The position numbers and the translations under genes are program-made. Shown here in pieces: positions 23,860-34,442 of a stretch of 64,000 nt of DNA. The stretch spans positions 62,001 to 126,000 of the forward strand of contig JAIVFH010000047.1 of the NCBI GenBank assembly GCA_025765595.1, read 5' to 3'. This DNA comes from Obelidium mucronatum. Taxonomy: Eukaryota > Chytridiomycota > Chytridiomycetes > Chytridiales > Chytriomycetaceae. The notes beneath the pieces were generated by a model. The model was given only the letters and a program-made list of their open reading frames with translations, was not told the origin of the DNA and did not search any database. Position 1 is the first letter of the stretch. Each line of letters begins with the position of its first letter.

Positions 23860-24132
23860 ATGTCGGTCGACAGCCTGCTGCTGCGGCTCGAGACCGTCGG
23901 CACCCGCCAGGACCAGCCCGTGTCGCTCGACGCCCTGCTGAAGGAGGACCCGGCCGCCGCCTGCAGAGCCATCCTCAACGCACACAAGACACTGAACTCT
24001 CTGCCGGCAATTTTGCAGGCCACAATTCCGATACGCGAATCGCTGGAAGCAGATGAGCTCGAACTTGAACGCATCACAAAGGAGCTAAATGCCTTGGAGA
24101 CGAGGAAACCAGATAACAGCATGCAACATTGA
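23860..24132 (+). CDS. Small helical protein, unknown function
   Basis: A 90-residue intronless frame, MSVDSLLLRLETVGTRQDQPVSLDALLKED..., with a predicted helix at the C-terminal half (LEADELELERITKELNALET). The AT-to-GC bias and first codons follow those of neighbouring genes. It lies 100 bp from the divergent S6-type kinase ATG, so they share a GC-rich promoter region. Unknown family. Confidence 0.55.
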   Translation: MSVDSLLLRLETVGTRQDQPVSLDALLKEDPAAACRAILNAHKTLNSLPAILQATIPIRESLEADELELERITKELNALETRKPDNSMQH

Positions 24133-24451
24133 AAACGCGGAAATTGTGGATTGGAATAACAGCTTTGCATGTTGAAGCAGTTGTGTACATAAAATAAAAT
24201 ACTATCGATAATAATGGAGGAACACGGCTTTGTTCCCATCCGAATATTTTTGCTTTTTTCCCTTTGATAAAATTCCTTTCATCAATCAGGTGAGGATATT
24301 GATAAGGCGTCAAGCCATTACCTTCAACTCCTCCATCCCCTCGCCCATATTGAGCAAACCAGTGATGTTTCTCCTCTCGCTTCTTACTATAGCTGTGTGT
24401 GCAACCGTATCTCACTAATTCTTTGATGATCACGTACAAAAACCTAGATCA
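24133..24451 (+). other. Intergenic before aconitase 2
   Basis: No gene seen. It does not match the region upstream of aconitase 1 except for the last bases (gatcaATG). Confidence 0.4.
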
Positions 24452-27198
24452 ATGTTTCCAGTAGCTAGAGCTGCTTCTGGCGCCAGGGTATACAACCACA
24501 CGCTCTTTATTATTAAATGTTCCTAACCTTCATATTCCCTTCCTCGCCCCCTTTTGTTGATCCTCAGACGCTGTTGGCCCGTCAAACTCGCCCAGCTCCA
24601 ACACGCTCCCTTGCCACTTTTGCAAGCCAAAAAGTCGGCATGTCTAATCTCGAAAAGGACAAGTACATCAACTACCAGCGTATTGAGGACAATTTGAAAG
24701 TTGTTCGCGACCGGTAAAGTAATCTTGCCTTTATCCAATCAGCACATCTTCCCTTAACTTGTGGCGATCGAGTTCAATGTATCAGCTCACTCGAGAACCG
24801 TACATATGAAACTATTGCCAATGAATGTTCTGTTCTGTTCTATTCTCGTTGTTCCTTATCTCACCACGTGATGAATCGCACCATTCTACCCCTTTCCTTT
24901 CCGTTCGTTATTCAATTCCTTACATGATTACTGATTCTGTATTCTGGTTTTAATTTTATGGTTTAGTCTCAACCACCCATTGACTTTGGCCGAAAAGATT
25001 GTCTACGGACACTTGGATGACGCCGTCAACCAGGACATTTCCCGCGGAACCTCCTACCTCAAGCTCCGCCCAGACCGTGTTGCTTGCCAGGACGCTACTG
25101 CTCAAATGGCGCTCCTTCAGTTCATGTCTGCTGGTCTCCCTTCTGTTGCTGTCCCAACCACTGTCCACTGCGACCACTTGATTGAGGCCCAAAAGGGTGG
25201 TGTTGCCGATTTGGCCCGCGCCAACGATCTCAACAAGGAAGTCTACTCTTTCCTCTCTTCCTGCTCCCAAAAGTACAACATTGGTTTCTGGAAGCCAGGA
25301 TCTGGTATTATCCACCAGATTATCCTTGAAAACTACGCCTTCCCAGGTGGTATGATGATTGGTACTGACTCGCACACTCCAAACGCGGGTGGTCTTGGTA
25401 TGGTTGCTGTTGGTGTTGGAGGTGCTGATGCCGTCGATGTGATGGCCAACATCCCATGGGAGTTGAAGTGCCCCAAGGTTATCGGAGTCAAGTTGACTGG
25501 AAAGCTGAACGGATGGGCTTCTGCCAAGGGTACTGTGTTTTCTTGAATAGCTATTTGTCCCCGTATCGTTGCTAACCTACCGTACACACAGACGTTATTC
25601 TCAAGGTTGCTGGTATCCTCACTGTCAAGGGAGGAACCGGAGCCATTGTGGAATACTTTGGACCTGGTGTCGACTCCATCTCTTGTACTGGTATGGCTAC
25701 CATCTGTAACATGGGAGCCGAAATCGGAGCCACCACCTCTGTCTTCCCATTCAACAACCGTATGGCTGACTACTTGCGTGCCACCAACCGTTCTGCCATT
25801 GCTGACTACGCCACCACCTTCAAGCACAACTTGACCCCAGATGCCGGTGCCAAGTACGACCAGGTCATTGAGATTGACTTGAACACCTTGGAGCCATACG
25901 TCAACGGACCATTCACTCCAGATCTTGCGACTCCCTTGTCCCAATTCAAGGACGCCGTGATCAAGAACGGATGGCCAAAGGAGATGAAGGTTGGATTGAT
26001 TGGATCCTGCACCAACTCTTCGTACGAAGACATGTCCCGCTCTGCTTCTCTCGCCCAGCAGGCTCTCGATGCCGGAGTCCCAGCCAAGGCCGGATTCACC
26101 ATCACTCCAGGATCCGAGCAGATCCGTGCCACCATTGAGCGTGATGGCCAGGCGGCTGTCTTTGACAAGATTGGAGGAGTTGTTCTTGCCAACGCTTGTG
26201 GACCATGTATCGGACAATGGGACCGTCAAGACGTCAAGAAGGGAGACCGAAACTCCATCTTGATTTCCTACAACCGTAACTTCACGGGCCGTAACGACGC
26301 CAACCCAGCCACCCACGCCTTCGTCACCTCCCCAGAACTCGTCACCGCCATGGTGTTTGCCGGAGACTTGACCTTCAACCCAATGACCGACACTCTCCAG
26401 GGATCCAAGGGACCATTCAAGTTCCAGCCACCCAACGGAGCCGAGCTCCCACCACGTGGATTCGATCCAGGTGTCGACACGTACCAGGCCCCACCCGCCG
26501 ACCGCAGCAAGGTCCAGGTCAACGTTTCCCCAAGCTCCGACCGTCTCCAACTCCTTGCTCCATTCACGGCCTACAACCCAGCCAACTACGAGAACATTGA
26601 CGTCCTCATCAAGGTCAAGGGCAAGTGCACCACCGACCACATCTCCATGGCTGGTCCCTGGCTCAAGTACCGTGGCCACTTGGACAACATCTCCAACAAC
26701 ATGTTGATTGGGGCCATCAACATTGCCAACGAGCAAGCCAACTCCATCTACAACAAGCTCACTGGAAAGTTTGAAGCCGTGCCCAAGACAGCGCGTGACT
26801 ACAAGGCGGCAGGAAAGCCGTGGGTTGTTATCGGAGACGAAAACTATGGTGAAGGTTCTTCTCGTGAACACGCTGCCTTGGAGGTCCGACACTTGGGAGG
26901 AGTTGCTGTGATTGTCAAGTCGTTTGCTCGTATCCACGAGACCAATTTGAAGAAGCAAGGGATGCTTCCATTGACTTTTGCCAACCCAAGTGACTACGAG
27001 AAGATCAACCCTGAAGATATTGTGTCGATTGTTGGGCTTGAAAAGTTCCAGCCGGGTGTTCCATTGACTCTTCGTGTTTCTAAGCCGGATGGTGCCAAGG
27101 TTGACATCAAGTTGAACCACACTTTCAACGAGGGACAGATTGGATGGTTCAAGGCTGGTTCCGCTCTCAACTTGATGGCTGCTTCTGCTGCCAAGTAA
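24452..27198 (+). CDS. ACO1: Mitochondrial aconitate hydratase, copy 2
   Basis: Exons 24452-24487, 24568-24713, 24967-25529, 25592-27198 encode 783 residues. Exon 1 and the presequence differ from copy 1 ([21 protein letters not shown]...), as do introns 1 and 2 (80 and 253 nt against 63 and 131). Exon 3, intron 3 (62 nt against 61) and exon 4 are nearly identical, including the active-site and cluster motifs. The 3' flank diverges right at the stop (AASAAK against AAAAAK before it). This sharp pattern suggests gene conversion or a partial duplication. Both copies keep intact frames. Confidence 0.97.
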
Positions 27199-27431
27199 AA
27201 AAAAAAAATCAAAGGTCTGTTAAAAAAAAATTTTTTTTTTATCATGACACATCAAAACCTATCTCAAGAACCTCTTAATTGATTTTTTTTATGTTTGTCT
27301 CTTCTTTGTTTTAAAGTATTTGCCTCACAGCAGACCTCTTATTTTCTGTTTGATTTTGAGAAATAAATTCCTCATTTTTACTTTGTTGGCCGTTTTCGGA
27401 ACATATTTAGGGTTCATCGGAACCAAAGACG

Positions 27432-27463
<32 letters not shown>

Positions 27464-27557
27464 AAGAAACGAAAAAGGGGAAAAAAAAACATTTAAAAAA
27501 GGGACCCAAAAGAAAATCCCCCTCAAATATCAAGCTCTCTGTGAATTCTTTGAACCA
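27199..27557 (+). promoter_or_regulatory. Intergenic aconitase 2-C2 with the C2 promoter
   Basis: TTTAGGGTTC at 27406-27415 (about 150 bp before the ATG) matches the C1 motif. A 30-nt poly(A) run at 27432-27461 lies between it and the ATG, so the spacing has grown. Confidence 0.55.
27432..27461. repeat. 30-nt poly(A) run in the C2 leader
   Basis: Uninterrupted A run on the + strand upstream of the C2 start codon. Confidence 0.9.
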
Positions 27558-27731
27558 ATGCCAGCCTTACTCACCGCCAACGAAAAGCAATATCTTGCCT
27601 TTGCTCTTGCCACCGCTCCCTCCACCATTGCCGAACTCAAAGCACAAAAGAAATCCCAGAGTACAATGACAACCGGTGCCACTATTATTCCAAGTACTAC
27701 GAATCAATCCCGGGAGAGCAATACTCAATAG
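27558..27731 (+). CDS. Mini-gene C2: 57-residue small protein
   Basis: MPALLTANEKQYLAFALATAPSTIAELKAQ... to a TAG at 27729. Same length as C1, with substitutions mostly in the Ser/Thr tail. The two copies lie on opposite strands and both converge on a B gene, so C moves with the cassette. Function unknown. Confidence 0.65.
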   Translation: MPALLTANEKQYLAFALATAPSTIAELKAQKKSQSTMTTGATIIPSTTNQSRESNTQ

Positions 27732-28183
27732 TTTCATTTCACTGCTGATGCTGTCCAGTGTCTGAGTGTGACGTGTCACACTTCCTGTTGATGATTTGTT
27801 ATCATTTCGTATACCGTAATTTATGTACTCTTTTGTAAACGTCATTATTTGTTGTTTTTTCTCTTCTTTATCTTCCGGGATGTTTAATAAAGTCCATGTT
27901 ATGTATTTGTTTGATATTTGTTTGTCTCATTTGTAATTGTTGTGAAAGGAATAGAGCATGACCGAATTCATTTCATTGCATCGAATTACAGGAGACACAG
28001 ACAAAGGAGCCTCCCCTCCTCCTGCAAGAAAAGAAACCAACCCGGAGCATCAATAAGAAAAGATATTATTAATATAAACTTATTTATTTTGAATGCGCGC
28101 GGATTAAGAAAACTATGAATAAAGATTGCAAATGATTTTTTTTTTTTGTTTTTCCAGCAGAAGGAGGAAATTTGTTATTGATT
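27732..28183. other. Intergenic between converging C2 and B3
   Basis: No gene seen. Shares 3' flank sequence with B1 (ttattttgaatgcgcgcg on the + strand near 28083). Confidence 0.45.
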
Positions 28184-28396
28184 TCAATTATCAGTGGCGG
28201 AGTTGAGGCCGGCTTCATACACTGTGCGAAGCGACTGCTGAGACTTTCGACTCGAGTTGTTGACTGTGTGGTATCTGCAGCAGAGTGGGTAGATTCCTTG
28301 TGGGTCGTGTTGGTCAACCGCTGTGGTAGTGTCCTTCAATGGAATCTTGTTGGCACTGGCGGAAGCATTGTCGGTTTCAAAGGTAACAGATGGCAT
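28184..28396 (-). CDS. Mini-gene B3: CCRYHT-motif small protein
   Basis: A 70-residue protein identical to B2, intronless, in the inverted cassette. The reading frame, start and stop match B2. The core DQHDPQGIYPLCCRYHT and SSRKSQQSLR tail are intact. Confidence 0.78.
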   Translation of the reverse strand: MPSVTFETDNASASANKIPLKDTTTAVDQHDPQGIYPLCCRYHTVNNSSRKSQQSLRTVYEAGLNSATDN

Positions 28397-28912
28397 TTGT
28401 GTTGATATCTTGGTTTGCTTGCTTTTTTTTTTTTTTTATCGTTTCTTGGAAGGAGAGGTCGGCCTTTTTTATATGTCTCCTTCATAAAAGATAAGCCAAG
28501 AAACCCTAGTTTATATTGATGTTCGATTTTTTTTCTCGTCGTTACAATTTTTTTGTTATTGGGTCATGACGTCACCACGCTCGATAAGAAAGATAAAAAA
28601 GATAAACGGATAACCGATATCGGTTTTTGTTTAGTCACTGTTTGGTGGCTACACCTGAATACGACTTCCTGGCACCTTGCGCAACGAAACGGCATAATCT
28701 ACCGAAACCTTTTGATGCAAAAGTAACGGTTTGGTTGTTGATGGTTGGTGGTGGTTGACTTCACACTGTCGCTGACAGCAAGGGGGGAAAAGCCCTCTAC
28801 AAACTTAAACACCTAAATAAGGTGGAAATGCCATATATATGTTTATGCACAGAAACGGTTTTATTTATGATGTGTGTGTGTGAAATGAAATGGTGATCAA
28901 CTAGAATGCGGT
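28397..28912 (-). promoter_or_regulatory. Intergenic B3-A3 with the B3 promoter
   Basis: On the minus strand: TGACGTCA at 28567-28574 (178 bp before the ATG), AGGGTTT at 28501-28507 (111 bp) and a TATA box near 28467-28473 (about 77 bp). The same order and spacing are seen in B1 and B2. Confidence 0.65.
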
Positions 28913-29095
28913 TTATAGTTTCTCCAACGCGACAGCAGCTTGATGCAGACTCGCTTTCTTGGAATTAATGGTGTGATACCGACAGCAGAGCGGATAGACT
29001 CCTTGTGGGTCGTGTTCCTTGTGGGCGGTCTCGGAAGCTTGTTGCACAACATCGTTGGAAGCGGCAGGGAGATTGAAGGAGACAAGAGCTGGCAT
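28913..29095 (-). CDS. Mini-gene A3: CCRYHT-motif small protein
   Basis: A 60-residue protein, MPALVSFNLPAASNDVVQQASETAHKEHDP... with the core GVYPLCCRYHT. It has lost the QA pair present in A1 and A2 (TAQAHKE against TAHKE). On the minus strand, upstream of B3 and pointing the same way, as A1 is to B1. Unknown function. Confidence 0.75.
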   Translation of the reverse strand: MPALVSFNLPAASNDVVQQASETAHKEHDPQGVYPLCCRYHTINSKKASLHQAAVALEKL

Positions 29096-29482
29096 TTTTG
29101 GCTGAGATGATGTGTAAAGAGCTCTTTTAGATGCTGATTGATGTGGTCTTTTCTAGCGGGAATGGTCCAGCTTATATATTTTTGGCCGAGATAACAGTTT
29201 GAAGGGGAAACCCTTGAGTTTTGAATGATTTGATGTCGATTTGAGGTTTGAAACCACAGTTCATGATATCGGTCAAAATTCATGTCTTGGAGTTGAATCG
29301 TAGATATGGATAATTGTTAATAGGCTGTGGCAGATCATTGGGTTTGGTGCTGATTGGACTTTCACGCGTGAGACAGATGCTCTAACATGTCCTGATGATT
29401 TTTTTCTATTCTTTTACATTCTCGATTATCATTTAGTAAAGTCGTCAATTAATAAGTCTGGTTCAGATTATAAAATCCGGAC
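29096..29482 (-). promoter_or_regulatory. A3 promoter and intergenic to RAD54B
   Basis: On the minus strand AGGGTTT is at 29208-29214 (119 bp before the ATG) and TATATAAG at 29171-29178 (83 bp). The rest up to 29482 is the shared divergent region with RAD54B; no other gene. Confidence 0.6.
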
Positions 29483-32400
29483 ATGAAGAGACTTTTGACC
29501 AAACCACCAACGCCAGTGGCCCCTGATTCAAACCACGCACAAGCTGCTGCCTTTCAAGTTGTTATCCGCAAGAAGCAGAGCTTTACCAAGAAGCACAAGA
29601 GTTGGGACGATGATGGCGTGCTTGTCTTGAGTAAGCCACAACAAAACCTAACCACCGCATCTAACTCAGCTTGTTCAGACAACGGAACCGCAACGCTGTT
29701 TTCAGGCGAGGGCAAAGAGTGGGTGGCAATGATCGAGTTTTTGTGGTTCGGTTGACCAATTTGATATTAGAGTATCAAAGAATCAGAAGTTCACTCTTTC
29801 TGTTGATCCGTTCGATGAGACGATTTACTCGTTTGGGGGAAAAGAGATTCAGGTCATTTTTTTTATTCCAGCGCTCTGGGTTATTAATAATCTTGTCCAG
29901 ATTTCAAATCAAATCAGTTGGGAGAATTACGCGTCTGGAAGTAATGTGGATCTTCTGTTGAATAATTCGCTCTGCCGTTTTGTTCTTTCGATTTTGACAA
30001 CCTTCTATACCAGAATGCTTCTTGCAGACGACTGCAACGCCGACAAGAGCTGGAACTACTGGGTTTGTTGCCCCTCTGCAGCAAGCTACGCATATCCAAT
30101 CAACACCCTCACTTGGTCGGAATCCCAAACCGGCAGTGGGAGGAATGGGGAAGTTCAAGGCGCCTTCGTTCACGGGAACAGGTCCGAATCCCAAGTTTGT
30201 TGCAGCACCGCTTGTTGTAAAGCCACGACACGACCCACTTGCGCCAGGCGCAATAGTTATGCAACGCCCAATTGCAACGAAAGGAAGGTAGTTCTCTACT
30301 CGTTTGTATCTTCTTTAACCACTGCATTTGGAACGCGTAGACAAGTTGTGGATGTTGTGATCGATCCTTTTCTCGCAGGTGATCATCTTTTGTAGATGCA
30401 AAGTGTGCCTCTCTCTTATCTGTTGTCGCAGGCAATTTACGACCTCATCAAGTGGAAGGTGTTACTTTCTTGTATGATTGCATCATGGGTTTTAAAGGTA
30501 TTTGTTGCAATGCCGGTGGCACGCGCTGTCTTATGAAATGCTTGTTTTAGATTTTTCTGGCACTGGGGCCATTTTGGCCGATGAAATGGGTATGATATGG
30601 TTTTCGCCGGCTATTCCTGGCTAAACGGTGTTTCTAGGACTCGGGAAAACGCTACAAGCCATAACATTGATCTGGACTTTATTGAGTTGAGATTGTTATG
30701 CTCTCAGCCGAAGTGTATCTGCTAACTCGCCTCGAAGAACAATCCTCCATCGCCAATGTCAGTCCGCCAGTCAAGCGAGCCCTCATTGTTTGTCCTGCGT
30801 GAGTGTCTCCTTTTATGTTATGATACATGAACGGGATCTGAATGCGCGTTGGAATGCAGAACACTGTGCCAGAACTGGAAACGCGAGTTTGGAAAGTGGC
30901 TGGGTGATGAACGAATCCGAGTCTTTGTGTTGGAAGACAAAAGCGATATCAAGGACTTCACTGTGGGAAAAGTTTTCAGTGTTTTGATCTGTGGATGTGA
31001 GTGTGTTGAGTGGAATTCGACATGACTGATGGACGATTAGATGAGCGTTTGCGTGTTTGCAAAGACGAGATTCTCTCGGCAGGATTTGATATTGTGATTG
31101 CAGATGAGGGGCATCGCTTGAAGAACAAGCAGATTCAGGCATCTCAAGTGATTTCTGCGCTGAAAACGACAAAAAGGGTTATTTTGTCGGGAACCCCAAT
31201 TCAGAACGATTTAGGTACGAATGCAATTCTGTGGCAGCATTCATGTAACCCCATCTCCGGATAGGCGAATTTCACGCAATGTGCGATCTCGTGAATCCAG
31301 GAGTTCTTGGTAACCGGAAAACATTTGCTGGTGTCTATGAAAATCCAATCTTGGCAGCCAGGGATCCCAAGGCCACCAAGGAGGACATCACTCTGGGAGC
31401 AGAGGTTCTCTTGGTGTTGTTTTCTTTATCAAGAATAACACAATCGGTTTACAGAGATCTCAAGAACTCAGTAGAATTACACAGGAGTTCATTTTGCGAA
31501 GAACAAGTGCCATTTTCACAGACGCTGGCAGTACCAGCAAGTTGCCACCAAAGACCGAAATCACCCTTTTTATTCGGATGGGTGATGTTCAGAGGAGTCT
31601 CTACGAACATATCGTTGGACATTCTTTGGTGAAACGAGTTATTGGAGACGCGGGTAGCGGCAGTGGCGGAAAGAATGTCTTAGGATATATAACATTATTG
31701 AAAAAGGTAGCGTTCAGAATGATGCTGTTTGGAAAGCTAACGAGTTAATTTTTCGGGATGTGAGTTGGTGAACTCGGCAGAGCTGGTTGGTTCAGGGGTA
31801 TTCCATGGCGTAGTACTGACTCGACATGGTAGATGAACGAAGACAGCATTTCGGCGTGTGATCTCGGAGTGACAGATCATTTGAGTCGGAACTTCGATTT
31901 GACGAGGCTGGTTCCCTTTGAATTGAGTTGTGAGTTATTTCTTGGCCCACATTTCATGACAAAAGTAAACCCACAGCAAAATTGGAGACTTTATCTGCAA
32001 TTTTGAGCGAAATTCGAAGCTCGACCGACGAGAAGGTGTGTGGAGGAGAGAAATTTTTTCTTTGTTGACTCTCAGGTTATCCCAGATTGTGGTCATTTCC
32101 AACTGGACCCAAACTTTGGATCTCGTGCAAAAACTTCTGGTAGATAATGAAATGTCGTTTTTGCGGCTTGATGGGCACACAGATACGTCCAAAAGACAGG
32201 TATGTCGTCTCTTCTTGGATTACTGTGTGTCTTGACAATACTCAGAACCTTGTGGATCGATTCAACACTGCCAATGCAAATTCTTGCTTCTGCTTTCTTC
32301 TCTCTGCTAAAGCGGGTGGAATGGGGTTAAATCTCATCGGAGGGTCGCGGTTGTTTCTTCTGGATATTGACTGGAATCCAGCCATTTGTTTGCAGGCTAT

Positions 32401-32886
32401 GGCGCGGATTTGGAGGGAGGGACAAAAGCGTGATGTCAAGATTTACAGGTTCTTGACGACGGGGTCCGTTGAAGAGAGGTGAGTGTTCGCCTCATGTTCA
32501 ATAAGCTGAACTAAGTGCAAAAACAGGATCTTTCAGCGGCAGATTTCAAAAATGGGGTTAAGTGAATCGCTACTGGATCAGTCCGAACAGACTGTGAGCA
32601 AGTTTTCAAAGGAAGAGTTAAAGGACTTATTCAGTTTTGATGGTGAAGTTGACTGCTTGTCGATTCAGCTGCGTGAGGAAGAGGTAGCGTATTCGTAATC
32701 GGATCTGTTTGTATTTTTATGCTTCTCCCACAGGTCCGAGAGCGTGTCATGAATGGATTTTCAAGCTTTCCTTTGGAACGCGGCGAGGATGTTGTGGATA
32801 AACTCGCGGCGGTGGATATTGTGTTGGGTACATGTTTGAAGAGTGGGAGAATGAAGCATGCAAGCTATTGCCTGGTGAAGAAGTAA
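29483..32886 (+). CDS. RDH54: RAD54B/RDH54-type SNF2 DNA translocase
   Basis: dsDNA-dependent ATPase that assists RAD51/DMC1 in homologous recombination. Twenty exons from 29483 to the TAA at 32886 give 703 residues; every phase closes except where noted. Signatures: N-terminal [15 protein letters not shown] and [17 protein letters not shown] (shared with RAD54B rather than RAD54), [18 protein letters not shown], motif I DEMGLGKTLQ, motif [11 protein letters not shown], motif [12 protein letters not shown], motif [15 protein letters not shown], motif [15 protein letters not shown]. The exon 14-15 joint (31706 to 31833) lacks the LCNHP motif normally between the two lobes, and the intron there is 126 nt, twice the usual size. 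A small undetected exon or a real loss is possible. Assignment is sure. Confidence 0.92.
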
Positions 32887-33705
32887 CGATTGTCGGAGTG
32901 AATGAAAAAAATAAATTGCGTTTTGCGTTGAAATAATGAGTTTACCCTTATGAACAGTTCAAATCTTCACAGCGGCAGCTCACAGATTTCTTTTGGATTG
33001 TTTTGGGGGGTATTGTTGATGTTCTCGAGGAACCGCCTCTCGGTCAGCACCAAAATGCATGGTATCAGAACAGAATTCGCTCATTAAAATATAATTTATT
33101 GATATTTTTTCTTCTTCTTTTTTCAGTATTGCTGGTGTCAGTGGCTAACAGGTCAAAAGCCCCTTTTTCTCTTTTTGTTTTGAGTCGGCGATATCGATGC
33201 CAAATTGTTTCTCCAGGGCTTCAAGAAAGATCTTTTCGTTCCATTCAGTAGCGGAAAGGTCACCGGTCAAGAGAGGCTGACTCATGCTGATACAGTCTGC
33301 TGATGGAGTTTTGGATTTTGTAGCATTGCATTGGAACAGACACATTTGGGGCAAGAGCGGTACTTGGATGAGCTTTTTGATTGGGTGGGTTTTTTCATCG
33401 TTCGCAACTGCTATTTATACATATTATAAATGCGGAGGCGGCCTGGGCATTTCGATTCTTCAGACACAAACTTCTGCAGACACAAAGACGCATTCGAAAA
33501 AAAAAAAATGCAGCCGTCGTCTTCCCAAACCCCTCTTTTTAGATAACAAAGGCAGGATATGAACTTTGATTATGGATGCTATTTCATGTTCTTCCTTCCC
33601 TCTCCTTGTGTAAGCATTCAAAGTTTGACAAATTTCAAACCAGACAAAGACACCGCAGTAAAATCTTATTCAAAACAAGCGATATTTCACGATTCCACGA
33701 ATCAT
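32887..33705. other. Intergenic, possible tiny minus-strand frame
   Basis: A 46-residue frame at 33285-33145 (minus; MSQPLLTGDLSATEWNEKIFLEALEKQFGIDIAD...) has a coding look but no homologue I recognise, and no splice partner is clear. Not called as a gene. The rest has no gene I can see. Confidence 0.3.
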
Positions 33706-34395
33706 TTACACACGTTGAAGAAAACATCCATAGTCCATCAACAAAGAATCATCACAGTCACTACCACTACTCTCATCTAAATCTTCCATTTGAACCTGAT
33801 AAAGTTGAGGATTACCATGAAAGCACTTTACACACGGCTTCCCATCCGGCTCTCGCCACCCACACCCACCGTGACCACCATTACCACTTCCAACCCCCTT
33901 TGTGTTTCCAAAACAATGATGACGATGACGATGGTGATGAAAAGAAGACGCCTTTTTCAAAAAATCATTGCGGATTCCAATCAACCAGTCAGATTTGACT
34001 CTCCACAACTCCATATTCGCAGTTTCCACAACCTGCAACTCTTTTCCTTCAAACCAACGATCGACATGCATTCGCGACGACGATAAAGACGACAACAGCG
34101 AGGAGGAAGAGGTCGAGGAGGAGCAGGTTAGTGCATTTGAATCAGTGTTGTTGTGGGTAACCGTTCCTTCTGAGTTAAGCTGTGAGATCCTTTTGAGATT
34201 TTTGTTTATGTCCGAGATTGCAGCCGATGGGAGTTGTGTTGTAGTTGTTAATGTTCCACCCGTACAAAGTGGGATCTTTTCAATGTGTGACGAATTTATG
34301 GGAATCGATTGGATTAACTAATTAAGAGAAAAAAAAGAAAAAAAAAGAAGTTTTTTGGTTAATTGTAGTGGGTTCAGGTGATTCAGTTTTCGTTC

Positions 34396-34442
<47 letters not shown>

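Noticed and set aside
33145..33354. Minus-strand frame with MSQPLLTGDLSATEW
   Set aside because: Too short to support and no splice partner; kept as a note only.
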